The notes under the pieces were generated by a model. That model saw nothing but the letters and a program-made list of their open reading frames with translations, was not told the origin of the DNA and did no database searches. Below, in pieces: positions 55,384 to 64,000 of a DNA stretch of 64,000 nt (the stretch's first letter is position 1; the number at the start of each line of letters is the position of its first letter). The position numbers and the translations under genes are program-made. The stretch covers positions 1,364,001 through 1,428,000 of the forward strand of contig JAGMWG010000008.1 of NCBI GenBank assembly GCA_020744225.1, given 5' to 3'. Origin of the DNA: Paraphoma chrysanthemicola (lineage: Eukaryota; Ascomycota; Dothideomycetes; Pleosporales; Phaeosphaeriaceae).

Positions 55384-55502
55384 TGAAGAGGAAGAGGGTG
55401 TTGCCAGTGGTCACCCACCTGACTACTGATCTACCGGTATCCTGCCTAAATAGGGCTGAGCGAACGGGAAGCCTTGTTCTCAAGATCCTATGGTAGTGTG
55501 TG
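55384..55502 (-). rRNA. 5S rRNA-like sequence, probably diverged or pseudogene
   Basis: On the minus strand the order of conserved 5S blocks is right: ACCATAGG, GGCTTCCCGT-CGCTCAGCC, and ATCAGTAGTCAGGTGGGTGACCACT in the internal control region (listed in parts: AGTAGTCAGG, TGGGTGACCAC). Several substitutions relative to typical Pezizomycotina 5S are present, and the two ends do not form a convincing helix I. Dispersed single 5S copies are normal in these fungi. I regard it as 5S-derived, functional status doubtful. Confidence 0.65.
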
Positions 55503-55599
55503 AAGGATTTGTTGTTCAGGTCGCAATGTATTGGCCGTAAATATGGCCTCGCTTAGCTTCCAACCCCTGCCGCACTTCAACCAAAGCTCACCGATTACA

Positions 55600-56520
55600 G
55601 CCATCTTTCAGAATTATAGCTATGACCAAGAGACTCAGGTGAAAGAATTTTGCTAGTCCGGTGCAATGCCTGCGTTATTGATGGGGGTTCCTGTTCCGAG
55701 GAACGATGTGCGTTGTGACTAGGATGGTGGCGGTGCATCATGCCGCAATTGAGATGCTGTCGCATATTCTCGCCGACTCCAGAAAGCTTGTACAAGAGTT
55801 CCAAGGTTGGATATTTGCGGTTGTGAGCAATTCAGGGGATACTAGGCCCGACCGTTCCAGGACTGCGGATGACTCAAAAGCGCTAGCGCACAGGATGATC
55901 TCTCCAGCACGGATCACATCCTCCTTTCCGTGACATGTGTACTGAACACCTCGTGCAATGAGATTTCTGACTGTGGTCAAAATCTCATCAAAAGTAATCC
56001 TGACGACCTTCGCGCCCAGCTTCAATATCTCGTTGCCTCATTCCAAGGTGGCCTCTACTATCGCTCGGCGTTTGAAGCACCAATCGTATTCGTGACAGCC
56101 ACTGCTCCGGTAGAGCTCTCGACGAAACCTGTGACACCCGCCGCGTAGCCAAGCTCTTCAAAGTCTTTCACTCTCTCTAATTGAAGGACATCCAAGGCAC
56201 GCGGGAATGATGTTTGCACACGATCCAGATGGTCTTTTTCTGTTGGTCATGGAATTTCGGCTTGTCATCGCTTGTAGCAGTGATCCATGCCCCGTTCGTT
56301 CCAGTCAGCTCTTCACGCTTCCGGAAGAAGATATTCCGCTAAACGGTCATGCCATTCGCGGGTTGGGGGAAATCGCGCTACGACTGTTGATCGCGCTGGT
56401 GCCACTCGTCAGCTTGACTCTCAGATGCTTCATCTTCCTATTGTTCAAGCCCTGCTCTGGTGAGATGGGATTGCCACAATCGTGCGCAGAATTTGAGAGG
56501 CGCGAGGTCATGCGGGCGCT
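55600..56520 (-). pseudogene. GMC oxidoreductase relic
   Basis: Minus-strand fragments in family order: LTSGTSAINSRS (FAD-domain loop), LDVLQLERVKDFEELGYAAG, KLGAKVVRITFDEILTTV, GVQYTCHGKEDVIRAGEIIL with CASAFESSAVLERSGL, and SGVGENMRQHLNCGM. They are separated by in-frame TAG/TGA codons and frame changes, so no functional protein is possible. GMC enzymes are FAD-dependent alcohol or sugar oxidases. The TAG stops at former Gln-like positions would fit repeat-induced C-to-T mutation, but this is not proven. Confidence 0.7.
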
Positions 56521-56888
56521 TGAACTCTGATGCTATGGCTAAGATGCTCTCCAGATTCTAGAATGAGGGCGCAATGGTTAGGCAACTGTTGTGAAAAACG
56601 TTAGGCGGTCAAACATGAAGGTGAGCCGGCTCCAACTATGGTGGAGTCATAAGCCATGTCTTCGGTGGAGAGGCTGTGACCTGGCATTCTTGGAGATTCG
56701 GTGCTGAACTTCGCAATGAAATCATCTCAACGCAATGTATTAACGTGTAGTCTTTTTAGAGTGACGCTAAGATTTAGGCGCACACGTCAGGGAAGGTCTA
56801 TTGCTGCCGGCGCCAAAAGAAACAGCACTAGATCTGTTTCGGATCTAACATCATCACTACATTGAACCCAGCATACATAACACTGAAT
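56521..56888. other. Intergenic
   Basis: 3' side of HET gene 2; nothing seen. Confidence 0.5.
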
Positions 56889-58706
56889 TCAGTTGATGAC
56901 AAAGGTCTGAGCGACCGGGACCGGCGTAATCTGCTGAATTACATTACCCTTCAGCTTTCTTACAAAACTCTCGCGCCGCGAGAGATCCTTTGCAACAGTG
57001 CGATCAGGAAACGGTCCATACATCCAACCGCACAGATAGCAGTCGCTGACAATCTTGTACGCTTTGCCGGTATCTCCAGAACTGTCTGATTGTCGCAACA
57101 AAAATGGTGTGGTGTCTCCATCGAAGACCGCCAGCTCATCTCCAGGCTGCAAGTAATGCGAACCCAGTCCAATGAACCCTTGATTCGTCCAAAAAAGACT
57201 CCGCTCAGCTAACAGATTCCGTCGCGTGCGATGTAAATGCGCATCTGTTCTGATCTGACCTTTGCTGGAGACAAAGTCGTAATCCGCGTTCAAGTCTGTT
57301 CGGATTGCGCGAATAATCACATCGAATAGGCTGTTATGTGAATATGGCGTCTTTGCAAACTCCGGAGAGAGACGTTTCTCCTCGTAGTCCTTGCGCCAAC
57401 GTACTTTCTCTGTAGGATCAGTGATATAGTGCCCCATGATGGTCTGGTAGATAGCACCCCAGGTCCCCTGAAGTGGTATTTGAGCAGTCTCGCTTGGGTC
57501 ATGTACCACTAGGCCTGCGGAATCTAGTTCGATCTGACAGTCTTCTGCAAAGTCGAGCTTTCGTTGTACGATATCGATGGAAGAGCCTTGGATCGAAATT
57601 GAACCGCCCGCGTCTAGCGTGACTCTTGGTGGACGATGTAGTCCAGCGCTGTAAGTAACGCCTGACGGATCCACAAATGGAATGTACTTACTCCTTGATC
57701 GCGACTGACCAAAGAAAGGTACGTAAGACTGCTCATCTGCATTAGCAACCCCGATGCAGCATTCGTGAAGTATCGCAAAGTCTCCAGCCTCCAAGTGGTT
57801 TGAAACGAATTCTTGGTACACTTGCTGTTGTGGTAGGCTGTAATCCGGTATCATGCTAGTGTTGTCGAAGATGCCAAGAATACCATAAATGCGGTCCCGA
57901 CTATCCTTACACAACCGTTGACGAGTGAGATCTAGGAAGGTCCGAACTAAACTCAGGCGCGGATTTGTCTTGTTCGTCTTGCGCTCCTGCACAAGCATAC
58001 GAAGTTGGAAAAGCAGGATCATGGACTTCCATTGATCGTACAGGTTCTTCTCGCCATCAAGGTAGGCCCCAGTTCGTGCGATCACAATCTCGACATGGTG
58101 TGCTGGTATCGATAGCGAGCCTAATTGATAAGAAACGTGTTTGGGAAGGACGTATTCTTGGACCGTCCAGACTCGAAAGAACCAGGGAATGGTGACAAGC
58201 TCACCGAGATCAGCTTCAGGAACTGTCATTGGCCATCGATTCTTTCCATCCTGCATGAGAAGCGCTCGAGTCCTGGGGTAAGCATCATCTTCACCAAGCC
58301 AAACGATGACCTGATCAGCATTTCGATACGTCTGCCCCATCCTCGCTACCTGGTGGCCTTTCTCTTGCAAATCGTCTTGATTGATGCATAAGGCGTCCAC
58401 CCAGAGCCTGCGAGACTCTTGATTTCGTAGGCGCTGCAACGCCTGGTGCAGGTTTGATGTGATCTTGAGGAAACGCTTGGCTGGCTCGACATCGGCGACA
58501 TCGCATACCTCGATGTACTGCGAAAGCTCCGGGTCACCCCATACATAGGATAGCGCTTCATATGACGGATTGGAAGAACCTGGAAACTCGTCGATTTGAC
58601 ATCTGAGGGGCGACCCGGCAATTCCAGGAAGGAGTGTCAACAACCGGAAGGATGAAGGCTCCTGCAACGAGCTGCGCTTGTATTCCTCCGCATCTTGTTC
58701 CGACAT
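56889..58706 (-). CDS. HET-domain protein (heterokaryon incompatibility type) 2
   Basis: Single exon, 605 residues, ATG at 58706. The N-terminal HET domain (about 45-190) shows YEALSYVWGDP, LHQALQRLRNQESRRLWVDA, LCINQDDLQEKGHQVARMGQ, TYRNADQVIVWLGEDD and FFRVWTVQEYVL. Then comes CKDSRDRIYGILGI. The C-terminal 250 residues contain the ancestral-looking tail common in long HET proteins: GFIGLGSHYLQPGDELAVFDG and YKIVSDCYLCGWMYG. It differs clearly from HET gene 1, so the two are not a recent duplication. Role as for the family: non-self triggered growth arrest or cell death, partner unknown. Confidence 0.93.
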   Translation of the reverse strand: MSEQDAEEYKRSSLQEPSSFRLLTLLPGIAGSPLRCQIDEFPGSSNPSYEALSYVWGDPELSQYIEVCDVADVEPAKRFLKITSNLHQALQRLRNQESRRLWVDALCINQDDLQEKGHQVARMGQTYRNADQVIVWLGEDDAYPRTRALLMQDGKNRWPMTVPEADLGELVTIPWFFRVWTVQEYVLPKHVSYQLGSLSIPAHHVEIVIARTGAYLDGEKNLYDQWKSMILLFQLRMLVQERKTNKTNPRLSLVRTFLDLTRQRLCKDSRDRIYGILGIFDNTSMIPDYSLPQQQVYQEFVSNHLEAGDFAILHECCIGVANADEQSYVPFFGQSRSRSKYIPFVDPSGVTYSAGLHRPPRVTLDAGGSISIQGSSIDIVQRKLDFAEDCQIELDSAGLVVHDPSETAQIPLQGTWGAIYQTIMGHYITDPTEKVRWRKDYEEKRLSPEFAKTPYSHNSLFDVIIRAIRTDLNADYDFVSSKGQIRTDAHLHRTRRNLLAERSLFWTNQGFIGLGSHYLQPGDELAVFDGDTTPFLLRQSDSSGDTGKAYKIVSDCYLCGWMYGPFPDRTVAKDLSRRESFVRKLKGNVIQQITPVPVAQTFVIN

Positions 58707-59557
58707 ATTGCCTAGTCTGAGCTGTCTGATTGATGGTTGTGCCCAACGGCGGCGTCCGTTAGTTGCGAGGCGTGCTCGATGCTCAGGGTATGCTTAGTCG
58801 AGGGAACATCTGCGCAAAACAATGAAGAAGCACCCTCAAACACATGAGATGACTAGGGTTGGGAGACAAACATCGCAGGAAGCAGTCGCACTCATATCGA
58901 CTCATTTCGGCGCCCCACTTTGCCATTGTGCTGACAGCCTTGGCGGCAGCCTGACAGGATACGAGATTAAGTAGGTGCGACCTCACGCGATCATGCCGTG
59001 TCCCGCGTAATGCCCACTTTATACCTCGCTAAACATCTCACTCTCGCGAAGGTATCTCTGATAATCATCTTATACCTCTTCTTCTTAACAACTACTATAA
59101 TCTCTGTACAAGACTATACATGCAGATTGTAAATCTTCTTCCACTCAATTTTCTTAAGCTTAAGTACTTAAAGTGTAGCAAACTTACTATTCTTATTAAA
59201 CTGCATACTCGATAACTATAAATTAAATGCTCCAAGTCCTGCACACCTGAGAAGACTCAAGGCAGAAACTCCAAGACATAGAATAGCTGGAATTTGCTAT
59301 AGTCCACGAACGCGTAGGAGGCATGGAAGGCTAACGTTTGCATGACTTTTTGTTCCCAATCACATGCGTTCATCGCATGTATAGCCGCTTCTAAGCTCCT
59401 ATTCCATATCTACAATTTTGACGATGCATGATCTGAACGGGTCTATATCATGACATAACGACCAGCACCCGAATTCTACCTCCATAGTCGATCAACCGAT
59501 CCATCCCACTGCTACCATGTTCTTTTCCTGGCCTCAAAACTATGGACGCATCGCCGA
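58707..59557. other. AT-rich intergenic with dispersed repeat copy B
   Basis: About 59030-59240 is conspicuously AT-rich, as expected for mutated repeats. No gene seen. Confidence 0.5.
59238..59400 (+). repeat. Dispersed repeat, copy B (pair of 52495-52750)
   Basis: Matches copy A in two blocks (TTTGCTATAGTCCACGAACG, AACGTTTGCA; CGTTCATCGCATGTATAGCC) but lacks the segment between them. Differences are mostly transitions. Confidence 0.7.
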
Positions 59558-60423
59558 CTATCGTTTACGCCAGCACGGACAACCAAGGCACATTGTGATA
59601 AAGGCAATAGCCATGGTAGGAAGGCCTACGCCGAGTCCAACCCCAATTGCAATGATATCCGAGCGACTCAATCCCGACCCATCATCCTTTTCACTCTTAT
59701 TTGAAACGTCATCCGTATCTTGTGTATTTGTCCCCGTCGCGCTGGTACTAGTGCTTGGTCGCAAAGTCGTCGTGCTTGGTCGCGAGGTCGTCGTGCTTCG
59801 ACGCTGGCAAGTGAATGCCGATGTGCAGTAGAATCCGTCTAGGCAACATCCTGTTCCACAGCATGCTTCTGCATAGTTACAGGCCCAGTTCGGACCCCAG
59901 GGCATGCTTGAATCTGGTTGAGCGGTCAGTTTAGGCACCCACAAGTGCAATACTCGCGGACCTACCAACACACATGAATATGTTGGCGCCGTAACTGTCG
60001 CGACCGCCACACTAGCGGGAATTAGTTCCAAGGACGAGGGATGAGGAAGATAAATGGGTTGCATACGCATTGTTGACCCGCCGTTAGACAATAATAGCGT
60101 GAGTTTGGAGAACAGTAGTCTACTACAGGTGCACGAAGTGGGTTAGCCGTGGCCATTCTCTCGGGAACCTGGGGATGTTACTCCATCTCACTTTGTCGAG
60201 CGAAAAGACTATGAGGATGGGGTCCGCGGAGTTCATGTCGTGTCGGTGTACGTCCGGAGCCTATGTTGGCTGGGAGTTCTGGGCTTCCCGCGACAGCGCA
60301 CGATAACGCCCACACCGTGAACGCCCATACTGGAAAAATCATAGCGATAATATAAATTACGAGGTCGAGTAGCACAGACTGATGTGCGAACGGCCCAGTC
60401 GCTACCTTGATGTAGTTGTTCAT
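59558..60423 (-). CDS. Cys-rich single-pass membrane protein with Ser/Thr stalk, hypothetical
   Basis: Exon 1 (60423-60182) and exon 2 (60122-59558), joined by an intron with GTAACA, GCTAACC and TGTAG; about 268 residues. The N-terminus has a strong hydrophobic segment (LLDLVIYIIAMIFPVWAFTV) that may anchor or export it. The ectodomain holds WGPNWACNYAEACCGTGCCLDGFYC, a Cys pattern common in fungal surface proteins (shown here in part: CNYAEACCGTGCCLDG). A Thr/Ser-rich stalk (RPSTTTLRPSTSTS) leads to a second membrane span (IIAIGVGLGVGLPTMAIAFI) and a short basic tail. A further intron around 59920-59975 is possible because a GT...CTAAACTGAC...CAG stretch is present, though the frame is open without it. 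Function unknown. Confidence 0.55.
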
Positions 60424-60734
60424 CCTGCCAAGCTCGGCCCCTTCACCTACGTCTCAGCCTCGTGCAGTGCGTCTGATGGCGTTCAGCACAGCCCTTCGAG
60501 ATTTCACTTAGGCCAATAGCGAGAGAACTATAGATCAGACACTGTTAGAAGTGGATATGGTCCGCTATGGCAGCGCATACAACCTGCCATATCGTATGTG
60601 AAGAAGCATAGTCCTGAGTCGCGCTAAGGAAAATTGACTTTCGAACAGAAGATGATGAAACCATCTAGTACAGAACTTGTCAACGACATTCCATTGCTGC
60701 GGCTACTCAATCCGTAATGTTGTAGACTTCGCAA
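60424..60734. other. Intergenic
   Basis: Nothing recognised. Confidence 0.5.
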
Positions 60735-61445
60735 TTACTTCGCCACAGCGAACAAGAAGCCATCATAGTTCTTGTCGCCTACCGTCTGCACGACCACGCC
60801 CTCTAGTCTCTCGTCCTTACCAATGTTCTCCACAACTCTCCTCGCGCCCGCAATCCGCGGATCGGTTGTTTCCTTCGCCAGCTGCCCCTTCCGCACGACA
60901 TTATCCACGATAATGCACGCGCCAGACTTGACCATACCCAGCGCAATGTCCACGTAGTTCCAGTTGTTCTCCTTGTCCGCGTCAATGAAGACGAGCTGGA
61001 ACTTCTCCCTCTTCCCGGCCTTGACTTCTTCTGCAAGTTGTGGCAACACCTCGATACCAGGACCCAAATGAACGTCCACACGGTCCTCGACACCAGCGCT
61101 TTTGATATTCGAGCGAGCCACTTCGGCATGGTGTGGATCTACTTCTACGCTCGTGACGTGCGTGTTCGGCGTGGCATTTGCGAGCCATATAGTCGAGTAG
61201 CCACCCAGCGTGCCGACTTCGAGAACGTTTTTGGCGCGTATGAGACGCGCTTGGAGCTGCAGGTACTTGCCCTGCGCAGCCGAGACAGCAATGTCAGGAA
61301 GGCCCTCTTTCTTAGAGGTCTTTAGAGCGTGTTCGAGTGCCGAGGTCGACGGCACGGCGTGGGAAGGGTGCAAGTGGGAGAGCGCGTACTCGTCGACGGC
61401 GACCCAGCGCGGATCCACCTCGTATGATTGTCCTTGGTAAGACAT
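60735..61445 (-). CDS. Class I SAM-dependent O-methyltransferase, CCoAOMT/family 3 type
   Basis: Single exon, 236 residues from the ATG of MSYQGQSYEVDPRW; a longer in-frame extension upstream has no ATG. Motifs in order: AAQGKYLQLQARLI, VLEVGTLGGYSTIWLA (SAM-binding motif I), VTSVEVDPHH (motif post-I, acidic residue binding the ribose), FIDADKENNWNYVD (metal-binding Asp) and IIVDNVVRKG (second metal ligand region). These cation-dependent enzymes methylate catechol-like hydroxyls. The gene is 11 kb from the UstYa cluster, too far to assign to it. Probably cytosolic. Confidence 0.93.
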   Translation of the reverse strand: MSYQGQSYEVDPRWVAVDEYALSHLHPSHAVPSTSALEHALKTSKKEGLPDIAVSAAQGKYLQLQARLIRAKNVLEVGTLGGYSTIWLANATPNTHVTSVEVDPHHAEVARSNIKSAGVEDRVDVHLGPGIEVLPQLAEEVKAGKREKFQLVFIDADKENNWNYVDIALGMVKSGACIIVDNVVRKGQLAKETTDPRIAGARRVVENIGKDERLEGVVVQTVGDKNYDGFLFAVAK

Positions 61446-62188
61446 GTTTGGTTCAATTCCGTATACGTTCCTATGGCTAGAAAGGTCAATGTGAAGCTTT
61501 GGTGAGTGATGAAGACGTGACGTTTGCTGTTGGCGTGCGATCAACTATCTGGAAAACCCATGGAGCTTTATAGCCAGCGGCTTCGGCCGCGGGTCCGACA
61601 ACATAAGTGCGAGGGCTGTCTCGTGATATGGAAGCCTTGCGCGATGAACTATGAGGCGAAATTACTATTGGCCATGATGGTGGATGAGAATTCAGCCGTT
61701 GAGGAGTCGCCCTGTCGAGGTGACGAAATCGCACCATCTGATAACGAATAATGTCCGAGGTTAGCGATTATGTCCGACTTCGCCGAGCAGCGTTGCGCAC
61801 TTGCAACTCGGCGATGTGACTCCTTCAACGCTTTTGACATGCCTTCAAGCACCTTTTCTGAATGACGATCCATTTGCCAGCCTACTGGACGGACCCTTTG
61901 GGTCATACCCGCGGGCCTGAGATGACTGCGTAGCGTCCGCGGCCGACCTTGGAAGACAACTTGCAATGCAACCGCTTATCATGGCAAGCAAGCGCTGAAC
62001 AGATGGCATGGCACTCAATATGTGACTTTTTAGGCATAACAGAAAAAACTTGTAATTGTGGAATGTAGACTCATGGTGGTATTTCTCTAATTAGACATAT
62101 GGAAACTCCGAAAGCTAACACTATCATACACTTAACACCATGGCTAGATCACAACTTGTCTCCCCTTCCAACATGTCCATCACGGTGA
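61446..62188. other. Intergenic
   Basis: Promoter of the methyltransferase gene at the left; nothing else recognised. Confidence 0.5.
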
Positions 62189-63979
62189 CTAAGGAGCCAT
62201 TGGCAATGGCGGTAGCTCCTTATTGATCGCCAATCTCTGCACCGGTCTCCGCACGTTGCGCTCGTTGACAAGAGAAGGGATACATGATCGTCGTATAGCA
62301 CCTTCCGATGGCATGACAGCATCCCATTTCCGCGAGGACCTGCTTTTGACACTGCCACTTCCGATATAGAACGGCTCGCTGGCTCCTCTCGCATGTCCAC
62401 GTGCGCGTTTGGTCTTTTCTGTATGTCCGAAGGCTCGGTCAATATCTGCATGCGACTTGATCCTCCTTGGTCCTTTTGACCAGGGAATGCTCACGCTTCG
62501 ACGATACTTAATGGCTTCTTTCCCAGGAAGTCTCATAGCCTCAAGAATATGATCTGGTGTTGCGCTCTCTGGCAAGATCTCCCTTTTTGTCGGCTTGGAA
62601 GTTTTCCTTCGCGATGTATGCGATCGCTTTCGCTTCGTTGAGGAGCTTTCGGTCGACTTGCGCTTTTCTCTAGTGGTCGATTTTGAGAGATCGAGGCGCA
62701 AGTTCAAGATGTTTCTTGATGCTCGCGATCCTTTCTCGGGAGTTGTCGATAGTGCTTGGCTTGTTCGCTTCATCAGTCGCAGCGGATTTCGCTCTGGAAT
62801 CGGTGGTGGAGCAGCCGCTGCATCCTTCTTTACCACCAACGGTCTCGGTGTCCACCACGCAGCACTCTCGCTACCTAGCTCTAGGCCTGCATCGGAGTAT
62901 ATCGACGAACCCCAGGAGAATCTTGATCGATGCGCACCACCAGCAAACCCGACTGAGTCTCTGTCGGCAACGTCCCGAAAACCAGGCTCAATCGCACCAG
63001 CCAGGCCTTGAAGTACTCCAGTAAACTCCGTAGATGGTATGCCGAAGGCGTCAGGCGATAAAATTGGTACTTCCAACTCCTCGCTCAGGCTCCGGTCACT
63101 TTCTGAGTCGTTGTCGAGTTCAGGCGTTGATTCGTACCAGCGTGTCATTGCGGCAGAATTGCTCACAGCTGTGCCGTTTGGATGTATCATGATAAGCGCA
63201 TCATCGTAATCGCTGCTATCTTTTCCATGTGCAGCTCTTGAATCGTTCATTGCTTTCTCGAGGTGTGCCACTGTTTGCTGTTTCGTTGTCGACGGGCCAT
63301 CGGCGGTACTCAACTCAGGAAGTTGCTTTTCAACATTACTTTGATAGATTCGGCAGTTTGCCTGAGCATAAGTACTCCGGAGCTTACTCTGATCGTCCGG
63401 GGTTGCTGCACAGTGGCGTTGCGCAATGTTGGTTTCACAAGTCCGCCGGTGCGTGACGTCGCCGCACCCGCCGCTCGGCCGCACAACCTGAGGTTTTCGT
63501 CCACCACTCGCAATATTAGCATCGTGATCCTTGGTTGCATCAGTGTGCAACTGGGGCACAGGGTCCATCTCGGCGCCCGGATTTCTTGGCTGACGGCTAC
63601 CACCAAACAACCCTGGATGCTTGTTCGCAACACTCAAGGTTTTAACACCCACGCCGCCATCCGGCGCACCCGCGCACGCCGCATGTCCCACATCACCCTC
63701 GCAAGATACTGGAGTATGCCTTGCTCTTCTCGCTTCTTGCAAGCGATTTAGCACGCTTGCGAACCCGTCCTGTACTGGAGCCACGCTGTCTCTTTGCCGT
63801 ACTACTGCTCCCTGGTATGCAGCCATGGATCTCGGCCTGATTGTCATCTGGTCGTGCTCACTGAGTCTCTTGTCTGCACCGAAATGCGCATCCGCGCAAT
63901 CGCGACATCGCTCCAGCGAATAGATCTGCCGGGCCGCACTAAGCTGGGATTCGTCCTCAAGAGCTATGGGAAATTTCAT
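62189..63979 (-). CDS. Long disordered basic protein, hypothetical
   Basis: Single exon, 596 residues, ATG at 63979. Composition is Ser/Arg/Lys/Pro-rich with almost no hydrophobic core, so mostly disordered. Recognisable blocks, common in uncharacterised ascomycete proteins, are SRFSWGSSIYSDAGLELG (about 355), a highly basic SSSTKRKRSHTSRRKTSKP stretch (about 450) that could be a nuclear localisation signal, and YRRSVSIPWSKGPRRIKSHA near 500 with a likely phosphosite. The N-terminal 200 residues look poorly conserved, so the real start may lie further in. No enzymatic domain. The gene ends near the window edge but appears complete. Confidence 0.6.
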   Translation of the reverse strand: MKFPIALEDESQLSAARQIYSLERCRDCADAHFGADKRLSEHDQMTIRPRSMAAYQGAVVRQRDSVAPVQDGFASVLNRLQEARRARHTPVSCEGDVGHAACAGAPDGGVGVKTLSVANKHPGLFGGSRQPRNPGAEMDPVPQLHTDATKDHDANIASGGRKPQVVRPSGGCGDVTHRRTCETNIAQRHCAATPDDQSKLRSTYAQANCRIYQSNVEKQLPELSTADGPSTTKQQTVAHLEKAMNDSRAAHGKDSSDYDDALIMIHPNGTAVSNSAAMTRWYESTPELDNDSESDRSLSEELEVPILSPDAFGIPSTEFTGVLQGLAGAIEPGFRDVADRDSVGFAGGAHRSRFSWGSSIYSDAGLELGSESAAWWTPRPLVVKKDAAAAPPPIPERNPLRLMKRTSQALSTTPEKGSRASRNILNLRLDLSKSTTREKRKSTESSSTKRKRSHTSRRKTSKPTKREILPESATPDHILEAMRLPGKEAIKYRRSVSIPWSKGPRRIKSHADIDRAFGHTEKTKRARGHARGASEPFYIGSGSVKSRSSRKWDAVMPSEGAIRRSCIPSLVNERNVRRPVQRLAINKELPPLPMAP

Positions 63980-64000
63980 TATGCGCTTTGATCTGGCCAG

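Noticed and set aside
60735..61445. Methyltransferase as part of the UstYa peptide cluster
   Set aside because: It lies 11 kb beyond the cluster with HET genes and repeats between, and family 3 O-methyltransferases are common stand-alone genes.
62595..63751. Plus-strand frames of 138 and 162 residues
   Set aside because: They are antisense shadows of the 596-residue gene.

Overview
The window is nuclear DNA of a filamentous ascomycete, most likely a dothideomycete. The support is short (about 50-90 nt) introns with GTRNGT donors and CTAAC-like branch sites, a dispersed 5S rRNA-like sequence, an intron-bearing tRNA-Leu, two HET-domain genes, DUF1996, Chs5 and UstYa-type genes. Gene models were built by reading splice sites by eye; several were extended or joined because both frame and branch site agree.

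Layout. 0.2-1.8 kb: a Dal5-type MFS permease. 1.8-9.6 kb: gene-poor, with a tRNA-Leu(CAA) gene interrupted in its D-loop, a tRNA fragment, a 72-bp tandem repeat and decayed DNA. 9.7-11.2 kb: an orphan multi-zinc-finger protein. 12.4-16 kb: decayed coding sequence with a helicase-like Walker A motif; part of it has a second copy at 9.3-9.5 kb. 16.6-26.9 kb: housekeeping and metabolic genes (EutQ-like cupin, CocE/NonD hydrolase, CHS5, wax-synthase-like MBOAT, inositol-monophosphatase-fold protein, DUF1996 secreted protein).

28.5-35.6 kb: four paralogous AIG1/GIMAP-like GTPases in alternating orientation. They share intron position and phase and differ in their tails; three of the four end in a CaaX farnesylation box with Met in the last position. 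35.8-42.1 kb: an ATP-grasp ligase divergent from a POT-family peptide transporter, then an SLC35F5/YML018C-like transporter.

42.8-49.3 kb: a likely small ribosomal-peptide cluster. It holds a secreted precursor with eight near-identical repeats and dibasic sites, two divergent UstYa (DUF3328) genes each with two HxxHC motifs, and a plant-type asparaginase-fold protein whose catalytic Thr position reads Ala.

49.5-58.7 kb: a recognition and defence type neighbourhood. It holds a truncated HET fragment, a nucleoside-phosphorylase domain spliced to three C2H2 fingers, two full HET-domain genes, a 5S-like element, a GMC oxidoreductase relic and dispersed repeats. 59.5-64 kb: a Cys-rich membrane protein, a CCoAOMT-type methyltransferase and a long disordered protein.

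The two most interesting systems are the prenylated GTPase quartet and the UstYa/repeat-precursor cluster. The ligase plus peptide-transporter pair between them may belong to the peptide pathway, but that is inference.
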